Source: VXPQ01 sp965232485
GTDB lineage: Bacteria > Bacteroidota > Rhodothermia > Rhodothermales > VXPQ01
NCBI GenBank assembly: GCA_965232485.1
Contig: OZ246975.1
Coordinates: 2,170,001-2,234,000 of the forward strand
DNA length: 64,000 bases
Direction of reading: 5' to 3'
The stretch's first letter is position 1, and each line of letters starts with the position of its first letter. The notes beneath the pieces were generated by a model. The model was given only the letters and a program-made list of their open reading frames with translations. It searched no databases and had not been told where the DNA came from. Shown one piece after another: positions 8,410-16,353 of the stretch. The position numbers and the translations under genes are program-made.

Positions 8410-11022
8410 CTAGCGGTCCGGGATAATTGTACAAATCCCCCTCCCCCCTAACACCACCTCCTCCGCCGGCGCGCGCATATTGTATTCGTTGCTCATCACG
8501 CGCCCGTAGGCGCCTGCGGTAGCGATCAGCATGACGTCCCCTTCCCGAGTGACCGGCAGGCGGCGCCCATAGCCCAGTACGTCTCCCGTCTCGCAGATCG
8601 GCCCCACCACGTCGGCGGTGATTGCCAGCGGTTCGTCCAGCCGGGACAGGTTGACGATCTCGTGCCAGGCTCCGTAAAGGGCCGGTCGGATGAGCGAATT
8701 CATGCCGGTTTCGACGCCCACATAGCCCGTCGCGCCTTTCCACTTGGTTTGCGTTACGCGGGCCAGCAGCACGCCGGCGCGGGCCACGAGAAAGCGCCCC
8801 GGCTCCATCCAGAGTTCCAGGTCTGGATGCGCCTGCTTGAAGGCGTCCAGCGTTTCCGCGATGTCGATCATGTCCGGTTCCGGCGCATTGCGCCGCTCCG
8901 AAACAGGCAGTCCCCCGCCTACGTCGAGGATGCGGACATCCGGAAAACGATCCCGCAGCGAAGCAAGAAAGGCGGCCGTTTCGGCCCAGGTGTCCGGGGC
9001 CATGACGCCGCTGCCCACATGGGCGTGAAACCCGACGATCCGTACGTCCGCCGCGTCGGCGAGCTGGGCAAGGCGGGCCAGTTCCTCTGCCGCCACGCCG
9101 AACTTGCTTTGCGATCCGGCGGTCTGAACGTATTTGTGATGTCCCCGGCCCTGCCCCGGGTCCATGCGCACAAGGAGTTCCCGCCCGCGAAACACATCGG
9201 GCCACGCCTCAAGCGGATAGATATTGTCCAGCGTAACGTACGCGCCCAGATCATATCCCTCGGCGTATTCTTCCCTCGGCGCGAAATTGGGCGTGAACAG
9301 GATGCGCTTCCGGTCGATGTCCGGGAAGAGATCGATCAGGAACCGTATTTCGCTTGGCGACACGCACTCGAACCCGATTCCCCCGTCATGAAAAAGGCGC
9401 AGGATGTCCGGGTGCCCATTGGCCTTAACGGAATAGAATACGCGGTCCAGCGCCCCGATCGACAGGACGCGTTCCAACGATTCCCGCAGCGTGTCTTCGT
9501 CGTATACGTAGACCGGACTCGTTTCGGCGGCGATGGCCAGCAGGTCTTCCCGGCGGCCTTGCCACCAGGCCGCGCGGCTGGCTGGTTCTTTGCCCGATCC
9601 TTCCATCAATTCCCGCCAATCGGGCCCGATCAGGGCGTCCGGTTCCCGTTTTCCGAAGAACTGCGCATGCAGTTTGCGGGTCAGGCGGGGGGCCTGCTCT
9701 TCGTCCACCACGAAACTGAAGTTCAGATCGCCCGCCGCCTGGGACACCTGGTGGACCTGCTGTTCGTGAAACACCTCGAACGCAGGCCCCATTTCGTGGA
9801 GGATCGACCGGATGTTTCGTCCGATCAGGCTTACGATGGCGCAGGGACCGATCTGACGGGCGCTGCAATACCCGTTCAGTGCGTGGAGCAGGGCGTCGAT
9901 GCGCGCCGGTTCGAGGGCATTGGCTTTCTGGTCCAGCGAGACGGTTACGTTCGTTTCGGAGGTGGCCACCAGGTCGATCGACAAGCCGTGCTCCTTGAAC
10001 GTAGCGAACACATCGGCGAGAAAACCGACTTCCTGCCACATGCCCGTCGATTCCATGGAGATCAGCATGACCCCGGCCTTCGTGGCGATCGCCTTGATTT
10101 GCGCGCCGACGTCGGAGATGTCATTGGAGATAACGGTTCCCGGCAGGTCCGGAGCGCTCGTGCATTTGATATGGATCGGGATGCGCCGCCGCTGCGCCGG
10201 TTCGATGCACCGGGGATGCAGGACCTTGGCCCCCATGGTCGCCAGTTCCTGCGCTTCGGCGTAGTCCAGCTGGCGGAGCAGGCGGGCCGAGGGAATGTCG
10301 CGCGGGTTCGCGGTGAACATGCCCGGCACGTCCGTCCAGATTTCGATGCGTTCGGCGCCGAGCGCGGCCCCAAGGCAGGAAGCGGAGGTGTCGGAGCCGC
10401 CGCGTCCGAGCAGAACCGTCTCTCCGGCCTTGTTCGAAACGATGAAACCCTGCGTAATGACGAGATCGCCAGCGGTGCGACTCAGGTCTTCCTGAAGCGC
10501 GGCGTCCGGATCGAACCGGCACATGGCCGACAGGTATCGCCGCCGTTCCGGAAGCAGGCGATGCTCGTCCGCGCGCAGCATTTCGCGGGCGTCCCGCCAG
10601 ACCGCTTGCAGGCCTTGCGCCGCGAGGAAGGCGGCCCCCAGTTTCGTGGACATGAGTTCGCCGAGCGCCAGCACCCGGGCATGGAGCCGCGGGCCGGCTT
10701 CCCGCGTGAGCGAAGCGCCGAGGGCGAGGCGCTTCAGTTCGGCAAGGTCCTCTTCCAGCAGGGCTGCCCCGTCTACATTGAGATCGGCGGCGATTTCAAG
10801 ATGGCGCTCCCTGATCGCGTCGAGGGTGTGCTCGTATTTTTCCCCGACGGCATCCTCAAGGAGGCGTTCGAGCAGATTGGAAATATCGCTCAGGGCGGAG
10901 CAGACCACGACCGGCGCGAAGCCGTCGCCGATCCGCGCCCGGACGATGCGCTCAACGATATCCCAGCGGGCGCGGCTCGAAACGCTCGTGCCGCCGAATT
11001 TAAGAATGACCCAGCGGGGCAT
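8410..11022 (-). CDS. lysAC: Bifunctional aspartate kinase / diaminopimelate decarboxylase
   Basis: An 870-residue fusion that carries out the first and last steps of lysine synthesis: phosphorylation of L-aspartate and decarboxylation of meso-diaminopimelate. Residues 1-300 are aspartate kinase (KFGGTS at 8-13, GRGGSDTSA near 207-214), followed by two ACT domains (about 315-455) that normally bind feedback effectors. From about 495 the PLP barrel begins: YSVKAN with the PLP lysine at K533, HVGSG (668-672), GGGLPV (702-707), EPGR, then CETGD near 820. Fusions of this type are known in Xanthomonadaceae and some Bacteroidota/Rhodothermota. It converges with the ATPase gene with only 26 bp between stops. 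Confidence 0.95.
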   Translation of the reverse strand: MPRWVILKFGGTSVSSRARWDIVERIVRARIGDGFAPVVVCSALSDISNLLERLLEDAVGEKYEHTLDAIRERHLEIAADLNVDGAALLEEDLAELKRLALGASLTREAGPRLHARVLALGELMSTKLGAAFLAAQGLQAVWRDAREMLRADEHRLLPERRRYLSAMCRFDPDAALQEDLSRTAGDLVITQGFIVSNKAGETVLLGRGGSDTSASCLGAALGAERIEIWTDVPGMFTANPRDIPSARLLRQLDYAEAQELATMGAKVLHPRCIEPAQRRRIPIHIKCTSAPDLPGTVISNDISDVGAQIKAIATKAGVMLISMESTGMWQEVGFLADVFATFKEHGLSIDLVATSETNVTVSLDQKANALEPARIDALLHALNGYCSARQIGPCAIVSLIGRNIRSILHEMGPAFEVFHEQQVHQVSQAAGDLNFSFVVDEEQAPRLTRKLHAQFFGKREPDALIGPDWRELMEGSGKEPASRAAWWQGRREDLLAIAAETSPVYVYDEDTLRESLERVLSIGALDRVFYSVKANGHPDILRLFHDGGIGFECVSPSEIRFLIDLFPDIDRKRILFTPNFAPREEYAEGYDLGAYVTLDNIYPLEAWPDVFRGRELLVRMDPGQGRGHHKYVQTAGSQSKFGVAAEELARLAQLADAADVRIVGFHAHVGSGVMAPDTWAETAAFLASLRDRFPDVRILDVGGGLPVSERRNAPEPDMIDIAETLDAFKQAHPDLELWMEPGRFLVARAGVLLARVTQTKWKGATGYVGVETGMNSLIRPALYGAWHEIVNLSRLDEPLAITADVVGPICETGDVLGYGRRLPVTREGDVMLIATAGAYGRVMSNEYNMRAPAEEVVLGGRGICTIIPDR

Positions 11023-11100
11023 GGGACAGGGCTGGAGGATTGATCAGGGCACTCTCCAACGTTGGAATGCGCCGTACAGGTTCCTTGCGTTGGGGGGATT

Positions 11101-11139
11101 GCTCGCGGCAGGTCGCCTGTTTCGCGACCTGCCGCGAGC
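11101..11139. repeat. 16-bp perfect hairpin
   Basis: Arms GCTCGCGGCAGGTCGC and GCGACCTGCCGCGAGC enclose a 7-nt loop, 79 bp upstream of the lysAC start. It could act as a terminator/attenuator or belong to a repeat module, because a similar TAAGTC palindrome follows it here and at 22.4 kb. Confidence 0.75.
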
Positions 11140-11154
11140 CGCCGCCTAAAAAAG

Positions 11155-11178
11155 TTAAGTCCGAAAAACGCGACTTAA
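11155..11178. repeat. TTAAGTC-N10-GACTTAA inverted repeat
   Basis: Seven-base arms separated by exactly 10 bp, preceded by CCTAAAAAAG and followed by AAAAATAAGG. A near copy with the same 10-bp spacer and flanks is at 22425-22447. The shared flanks argue for a dispersed module rather than chance. Confidence 0.55.
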
Positions 11179-11417
11179 AAAAATAAGGCGACGCACTGGG
11201 CGAAGTGGCTTTGAGCAGAGATTCCTTACGTTGATACGAGGTGCAGGCTTACCCGAAGTTTATGCGATCAGGGTCGGTATGCGAGACATCCCGCTCAAAG
11301 ACACGCCGGAAACCGCAAGGCAGAGCGATAACCTCCAGTGAAAACAGGGCCTGCCTGATTCAATAAGAATTTCTGGAAAAAAATCGGGCGAACTTGACGC
11401 GGTAAGAATTTCAAAAC

Positions 11418-12599
11418 GGTTAAGGATACTCTGATCAATCCGGTGTTTGGGGGTCAGATTGAAGGCATTGAAGGTTTCGATGCGTACAGGGAGCGATTTT
11501 TGGTCGAATCCAACGTTAAATCGTCGATATTGTCGTGTTTTTGCGCCCCGGGCGCCTCAAAACGGGGCGCTCGGGCATACCTATCGGGCGACAGCTATCA
11601 ATTTCTTGCGCGCCATGTAGAAATTCGCCAGCGCAAACAGCGTATAGACCTGCGCCGCGTTCTTGCGCAACCCCCGGTAGCGCGTCTTGCGGTAACCCCA
11701 AAGATGCTTGACCACCCCGAAGGGATGTTCTACGCGCGCGCGAATGCGGTTGCTCTTGCGATTGAACGAAGCGTCCGCGCAGGTCAGTTTCCTGCCTCTG
11801 GCCGCCTTGCGCAACACCCGCCAGGCGACGCCTTGCGACTCGGCCTGCTCCTTGCGCTTTCGGCACGCGTAGCCCTTGTCGCCGTAAATCTCCTTCTCCT
11901 CGCCGTGCAGACACTGCTCCATCATCGTCACGTCGTGCACGTTCGCAGCCGTCACCTCTACGCTGTGCACATAGCCCTGCGTGTCCGTGCCGATATGCGC
12001 TTTCATCCCGAAACGCCACTTGTTCGCCTTGCGAGTGGACTTCATCTCAGGATCGCGCGCGCCGGTGCGGTTCTTCGTAGACGCAGGAGCAGAAATGATC
12101 GTCGCGTCCACTATGCTGCCCTCGCGAACCATGACGCCGTGAGCACGAAGATGCTTGTTGCTAATCGACAGAAGCCTCTTCGTCAGCCCGCGCTCCTCGA
12201 GCCAGTGGCGAAACTTGCATATCGTCGTCTCGTCCGGCGCGTAGCCCGCGTCAAGACGAGCGAAACGACGCATCGCGATATTGTCGTGAAGAGCGTCTTC
12301 CATGCCCGGATCCGAATGACCGAACCACTGCTGCATGAAGTAGATACGAAGCATCGTTTCAAAACCGACCGGAGGACGACCCCTTGCTCCCTGCGGATAG
12401 AAAGGCTCCAACTCCGAAAGAAAAGCCTCCCATGGAAGCACCGAGTCCATCTGCTCGAGAAATCGCTGGTTACGCGTCTTTTTCGTGCGGCTTTGGTAGG
12501 CTACGTCCTCGAATGAAAACTGGAGCATCGGATTTCCTCGATTGGTAATGGGATATACCGTAAAATACAAACGGGGGATTAAATCAGAGTATCCTAAAC
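11418..12599 (-). mobile_element. IS5-type insertion sequence
   Basis: An intact element of about 1.18 kb. The left end reads TTAAGGATACTCTGATCAA; the right end, read inward, TTTAGGATACTCTGATTTAA. The perfect core shared by both ends is AGGATACTCTGAT (13 bp). The transposase is a full-length DDE protein (11581-12528). The target duplication cannot be fixed by eye. The same terminal motif caps the fold-back elements at 22155-22318 and 48451-48707. Confidence 0.85.
11581..12528 (-). CDS. IS5-family DDE transposase
   Basis: About 315 residues from MLQFSFEDVAYQSRTKK; this ATG has GAGGA just upstream, so I prefer it to the start 14 codons earlier. Recognisable IS5 features: the N-terminal DUF772 region with GRPPVGFETMLRIYFMQQW and DETTICKFRHWLE, then the DDE core with VDATII (first D), a central YGDKGY (second D) and the terminal RARVEHPFGVVK (E). 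All three catalytic acidic residues are present and the frame is intact, so it may be active. It sits between matching terminal repeats. Confidence 0.95.
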   Translation of the reverse strand: MLQFSFEDVAYQSRTKKTRNQRFLEQMDSVLPWEAFLSELEPFYPQGARGRPPVGFETMLRIYFMQQWFGHSDPGMEDALHDNIAMRRFARLDAGYAPDETTICKFRHWLEERGLTKRLLSISNKHLRAHGVMVREGSIVDATIISAPASTKNRTGARDPEMKSTRKANKWRFGMKAHIGTDTQGYVHSVEVTAANVHDVTMMEQCLHGEEKEIYGDKGYACRKRKEQAESQGVAWRVLRKAARGRKLTCADASFNRKSNRIRARVEHPFGVVKHLWGYRKTRYRGLRKNAAQVYTLFALANFYMARKKLIAVAR

Positions 12600-12604
12600 A
12601 TTAA

Positions 12605-12626
12605 CTCGCGCGCCCGCGCGCGCGAG
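12605..12626. repeat. GC-rich hairpin abutting the IS right end
   Basis: Arms CTCGCGCG and CGCGCGAG with a 6-nt loop, starting 6 bp outside the IS5 right repeat. It marks an abrupt change into a very GC-rich stretch. Confidence 0.5.
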
Positions 12627-12828
12627 AACGCAAGCGCAGGCAAGCACGAAGGCGAAGGGAGGAGGATTTTTCAAGATTCTTTTTCTTCGCGCTCCGATAG
12701 GAAGCCGCAGAAGGTCGAAACGACGGTGGGGGCTGTTCAGGATCGAGGACGGAAGCAAGACGGGGCGCCGAACCCTTCGCGGGCGCAGGCGCAAGCCGAA
12801 GAGCCGAAGATCGAGCGCGCCCGCGCTT

Positions 12829-13275
12829 GTGGCCGAAAGCGATCCGGAGCACTTCGCGGCCGTGAAAGCGGCCGCGGAGGCGAACCCGGCCGCGGGGCCG
12901 GGGCTTATCGTGGATTGGATGCGCAAGGCGAAGGAACTTCCCGGCCTGGCCGAAGGCGGGCCGCGTCCAGTACCGGGCAAGGGGTACCTTGCGCAGGCCC
13001 GCGCAACACTCCGGAATGCGCCCTCGAACGGCCCGGGCCGCCTTGAAGCCTTGCGCGCCGCCGAAGGGATGTACAACGCCGCGCAGGGCGCAAGAACGGA
13101 TGCAGGCGTTTCGCCCGATCCGGACGTAACCCGCGAGCTGGCCGCCGTAGAATTGGAAATACAGGCCCTCGAAGGCGAAAAGCCCGTTTCAGCCGAAATG
13201 TGCGCCTTACTCCAACGCCGCGCCGCCGCCCGCAACGGAACGCCCCGGACAATAGGCGCGATATTGCCCGCCTGA
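12829..13275 (+). CDS. Orphan hypothetical protein, Ala/Glu/Pro-rich
   Basis: A 148-residue frame from GTG at 12829 beginning AESDPEHFAAVKAAAEANP and ending TIGAILPA. It is alanine-rich with an acidic helical stretch (VTRELAAVELEIQALEGEK). No family recognised. No ribosome-binding site is evident, and the same frame and a second one are open further upstream, so a frameshifted longer gene is possible. The opposite strand is open too (12594-13235), as expected in such GC-rich DNA, but that product is arginine/serine-rich shadow sequence. It lies in the block between the IS5 element and the DUF262 gene. Confidence 0.35.
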   Translation: MAESDPEHFAAVKAAAEANPAAGPGLIVDWMRKAKELPGLAEGGPRPVPGKGYLAQARATLRNAPSNGPGRLEALRAAEGMYNAAQGARTDAGVSPDPDVTRELAAVELEIQALEGEKPVSAEMCALLQRRAAARNGTPRTIGAILPA

Positions 13276-13595
13276 ACGCCCCCTCGCCCGAATACGGGGC
13301 GTTTCCGGGCGCGGGCCTGTATTGGCGCCCCGGAACGCCGTACAGGGCATTTCTGGAGTTCGCCCGGCCTGGCGCACGATTAACGCCCGCGTCGCCGCCG
13401 CTGGACGGGCGTAACGGCCCGTTTCGGGCCTATAACGCCGCCCGGAAACGTCTTGGTGCAAGGGTTTGACCTTGCCCTGGCGATGCCCTATATTACGGAT
13501 ACGCGCCCGCTTTCGGCTGTTGCGGCGGCGGGCTTCGTGCCCGTTTTACTTACGTACCAAACTTTAAACCACACGAACAAGCCGGGAGGTTAGCC
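13276..13595. other. Non-coding GC-rich stretch before the AT-rich ORF
   Basis: No supported gene. It holds repeated GGGCG/CGCCC blocks able to form several hairpins (for example around 13290-13345). Composition then falls sharply toward the start of the AT-rich gene at 13596. Confidence 0.4.
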
Positions 13596-13850
13596 GTGGA
13601 AATCACTGCATTTATCTCGTTAAATGTTATAGCAATGTTTGTTGCTGTTGCAGGGTCATTGCTTTTAAATATTAAACAAAATAGCACCTATCAAATAGGT
13701 GCTATATCTGGTTTTATTATATTCATTTTGTCTATTATTATTTATCATTCTACCGCGTCAAGTATAATTGCAATCGTTGGCATGTTTATGCTTGTTTTTT
13801 CGTTACCAAATCTTGTTATACTGCACTATCAGCGAAGCGATAAGATTTAG
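13596..13850 (+). CDS. Small AT-rich membrane protein
   Basis: 84 residues from GTG, with a good ribosome-binding site (GGGAGGT, 13584-13590). The product is almost entirely membrane: three hydrophobic segments at about 4-25, 34-51 and 56-77, ending in a short charged tail (YQRSDKI). Codons are strongly A/T-ending (ATT, TTT, AAT, AAA), quite unlike every neighbour, so it was probably acquired by transfer. It contains a perfect 11-bp inverted repeat at 13681-13705. Family unknown; toxin, immunity or small channel-like roles are all possible. Confidence 0.6.
   Translation: MEITAFISLNVIAMFVAVAGSLLLNIKQNSTYQIGAISGFIIFILSIIIYHSTASSIIAIVGMFMLVFSLPNLVILHYQRSDKI
13681..13705. repeat. Perfect 11-bp inverted repeat inside an ORF
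   Basis: ATAGCACCTAT and ATAGGTGCTAT flank CAA. It lies within the coding sequence of the AT-rich membrane protein (codons 29-37). A stem this perfect inside such a short gene is unusual and could be an mRNA hairpin or a recombination site. Confidence 0.7.
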
Positions 13851-13899
13851 TATCTAAAATAGTTTGACGTAAAAGGCTGTATTCGTGGCGTTTCCATCG

Positions 13900-14100
13900 C
13901 TATGAATAGCGATTAATATTGCCCAAAATGCGGGCATATTCGCGCCGTGCACATATCTCCGCCCAAAGCATAACGCCGCCGTTATGATTTCCACAACGTG
14001 CGCAGTGGAACGGGTTCGGGGTTTTGATCCGGAACGTGCTTGCGCCCTCAATGCCCTTTGCTTCCGGCTCGTTGCGTTTCATTGCCTTGCTGTCGTTCAT
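13900..14100 (-). CDS. Possible small CxxC protein
   Basis: A 66-residue frame beginning MNDSKAMKRNEPEAKG and including FHCARCGNHNGGVML, a CxxC that could be half of a zinc site. Codon choice looks more like the surrounding genes than random sequence, but there is no clear ribosome-binding site and no recognised family. The rest of the 13851-14348 interval shows no other supported gene; its plus strand near 14150-14250 is A/C-rich with short open frames only. Confidence 0.3.
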   Translation of the reverse strand: MNDSKAMKRNEPEAKGIEGASTFRIKTPNPFHCARCGNHNGGVMLWAEICARREYARILGNINRYS

Positions 14101-14348
14101 GGATTCGCGGGGTACGCCGCATCAAGCGCGGAAGCGCGCAGAACCTCGAAAACGCGGCGCAAACGTGCGCAAACACCGCACATTTACAGGAGGAAGCGCA
14201 AAAAACGCCGAAACAACCCGAAAACAAGCAGAATTTGCAAAAACCGACGTAGATTCGAGAATATAACTCAAACAAACCTTCCTTATTCCCGGCGAAAATG
14301 GCGCGCCGCGGCCACATAGGAAACGGCGCGGGCGCCCGCTGCGTCTGG

Positions 14349-16052
14349 TCAGGCGAAATCCGAACGCCATGCCTTTACGGCGCATTGGGCAAGCCGCTTT
14401 TGGCGTTCTTCCAGCAAGGCGAATGTCCACTCCTCCGGTGCGATTTCCGGGATTCGCTGCGTTAGCGCGTACGCGCTTGTTGCGTACGCAGAGCGTTTTT
14501 CCGCAAAGGGTTCGTGGCTTATGTCGCGGTTTTTCGCTGGTTCGAGCAGCGTCAAGTTGCCGATGCGATCCGTTGCCGCGTCCAGCTGGTTGTTTCCGAA
14601 GGCGTTGATCCAGTCCTGCGTGGGGTTCGCGGGCAAAATATGTTCGATCGAACCCGGATCGGTTTCCGGGTCCCGGTCCGCGCCTCCCTGCTCTTTTTCC
14701 AGTTTGCACAGGATATATTTTATGAGTTTGCGTCGCCGCATATTCATGGAAATCGCTGCGAAATTTTCCATGAACTGCGCGTCCGTTACATAAATACCGC
14801 GCAGGGAGTCGAAAACCTCCGCGGGCGTAGTAACCGTTCTGTCCAGTATGGCCTTGGCTGCTCCGTGGTAGGCCGGTTCGAGTCGGTTGGGATTGAGACG
14901 GCCCACGATCGCGTAGCGGAAGGAGATCGCGCTCGCGAGTTTCAATACGCGCACGAAATCCTTGTCGGAAAAACGTTCCCGGGCGGCGAACAACAGAGGC
15001 GTCACCTGCCGCGTGCGAAACAGGACCAGTTCGCGAATAAAAGGCTTCGCTTCGCGCAGATCGGTCCAGTCCCCATGATTGGGATCGAAAAAGGAGGCAA
15101 ACATTTCTCCGCGGTTTTCCAGCGCGTCAAGAAGCGCAAATACATCCTGCGTATCCGAAACCCGCTCGCGGATTAGTTTGAACAGGCGCTCCTTGCGGAT
15201 TTTAGGCAGCTCGCACAGCAAATGGTAGCGCAGAAATTCCGTGAAGCGCTCCTGTGCGACGGTAGCGATCAATGTTTGCCAGCGACGCTGCAGCGCATGC
15301 AGGTCCGCCGCGGTTTTTACTTTGGAGAAAAGATAATTTTTCAGCAGGTCCGTGGTGGTCAGTTCCAGGCCGCGCGCGTTCAGCGTTTCAAACACGGTGT
15401 ACGCATTCATTTCGTCTTCTACGGTGACGAGAATGAACAGCAGTTTTCGGGCGACCGTTTCGGAAAGCAAGCTGGCGAGCGCGACGCCATCCTCCCGCAG
15501 ATCGGGAAGACGTTCGATGGCGTCGGAAAAATATCTAAAGCACTTGTACAGGAGTTTGTTGGACCTGTGCAAGCCTCGGGGATTTCGGGGTTCTCTGATT
15601 TGAACCAGATAATCCTGATAAAATCCGTCGTCCGTCTTGTTCAGCGCAAGCCGGCTGCGTTCGATGAGCGAGACAGGGTCTTTTTCGCCAATGAATCGAT
15701 TGCGCAGCTCCTTTGCGCGCTCGCGGTTCTGCGCCGCATCGATTCCATGCTCGGCCATGCGCTGGAGCCGGTCTATCACGGCCAGCGCCAGAATGCTGAT
15801 CGTAGCCAGTCGTTGCTGTCCGTCGATTACGACAAACTCCCGATCAGTTTCTCCCTGAACCACCAGGGCGCCCATGTAGTGGCGACTATCGGGTTTGCCG
15901 CGAAGTTCGAGAATATCGTTCCACAGATCGTCCCATTCCGCTTCCATCCATGCGTAGTCGCGCTGATATGGCGGAACCTTGTACGCTTTGCCGTTGCCGA
16001 TCAGCTCCAGGAAATTGACTGTTACGGTATTAAGGGCGTTTGTCGTACCCAT
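14349..16052 (-). CDS. DUF262/DUF1524 (GmrSD-like) nuclease
   Basis: 567 residues from MGTTNALNTV, chosen because GGAAG lies just upstream and homology starts there; the frame is open for 48 more codons. The N-terminal DUF262 (ParB-like) domain has PPYQRDYAW (27-35) and DGQQRLATI (77-85), the nucleotide-binding/hydrolysis signature of GmrS. The C-terminal DUF1524 HNH domain has SIEHILPANP (468-477), RIGNLTLL (497-504) and a following asparagine. Single-chain proteins of this design cut modified (for example glucosylated hydroxymethylcytosine) phage DNA, as in GmrSD and BrxU. Here it stands alone beside mobile DNA. Substrate is not readable from sequence. Confidence 0.9.
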   Translation of the reverse strand: MGTTNALNTVTVNFLELIGNGKAYKVPPYQRDYAWMEAEWDDLWNDILELRGKPDSRHYMGALVVQGETDREFVVIDGQQRLATISILALAVIDRLQRMAEHGIDAAQNRERAKELRNRFIGEKDPVSLIERSRLALNKTDDGFYQDYLVQIREPRNPRGLHRSNKLLYKCFRYFSDAIERLPDLREDGVALASLLSETVARKLLFILVTVEDEMNAYTVFETLNARGLELTTTDLLKNYLFSKVKTAADLHALQRRWQTLIATVAQERFTEFLRYHLLCELPKIRKERLFKLIRERVSDTQDVFALLDALENRGEMFASFFDPNHGDWTDLREAKPFIRELVLFRTRQVTPLLFAARERFSDKDFVRVLKLASAISFRYAIVGRLNPNRLEPAYHGAAKAILDRTVTTPAEVFDSLRGIYVTDAQFMENFAAISMNMRRRKLIKYILCKLEKEQGGADRDPETDPGSIEHILPANPTQDWINAFGNNQLDAATDRIGNLTLLEPAKNRDISHEPFAEKRSAYATSAYALTQRIPEIAPEEWTFALLEERQKRLAQCAVKAWRSDFA

Positions 16053-16353
16053 CGCGCTTCCGCGGCAAGGATTTCGGGTTCCGGACGTCGATGTGCGCTC
16101 GCGGTCGCAGCGCCCGCGGGCTTTTGGGATTTGACCTGTCCACAGTATGGCCTGTTCGCTTAACCGCGCGCATGTTTCGCGTGTTCCCCGTTGCACCGGG
16201 TCGAACCATGCATTGCCGTCGCGTTAGCGCATTTCCGGCCCGCCATCGGGCGCGGCGTTTCGCGTGCGCTTCGTCCCGTAAAAACACCGTACATTGACGC
16301 ATCCGGACATTCTTTACGAACAGACGTCCCGCGCGTAGCGCGCCGGGGGTCGC
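16053..16353. other. Divergent intergenic region
   Basis: 301 bp between the start of the DUF262 gene and accC, reading in opposite directions, so both promoters should lie here. I see no convincing promoter pair or operator. GGGGGT at 16345-16350 is the likely ribosome-binding site of accC. Confidence 0.4.

Larger units (their letters stand above)
11023..11417. other. Intergenic region between lysAC and the IS5-type element
   Basis: No supported gene in 395 bp. It holds the large hairpin at 11101-11139 and the TTAAGTC inverted repeat at 11155-11178. After these comes about 150 bp (11200-11345) of open but start-less sequence on both strands that may be a decayed gene. I looked for lysine riboswitch core motifs on the minus strand and did not find them. 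Confidence 0.5.

Noticed and set aside
8662..11043. 793-codon plus-strand ORF opposite lysAC
   Set aside because: Antisense shadow of a clearly functional fused enzyme; no domain recognisable.
11023..11417. Lysine riboswitch upstream of lysAC
   Set aside because: The minus strand lacks the L-box core motifs; only generic hairpins are visible.
12594..13235. 213-codon minus-strand ORF opposite the orphan gene
   Set aside because: Arg/Ser/Pro-rich composition typical of antisense frames in GC-rich DNA and no start signal.
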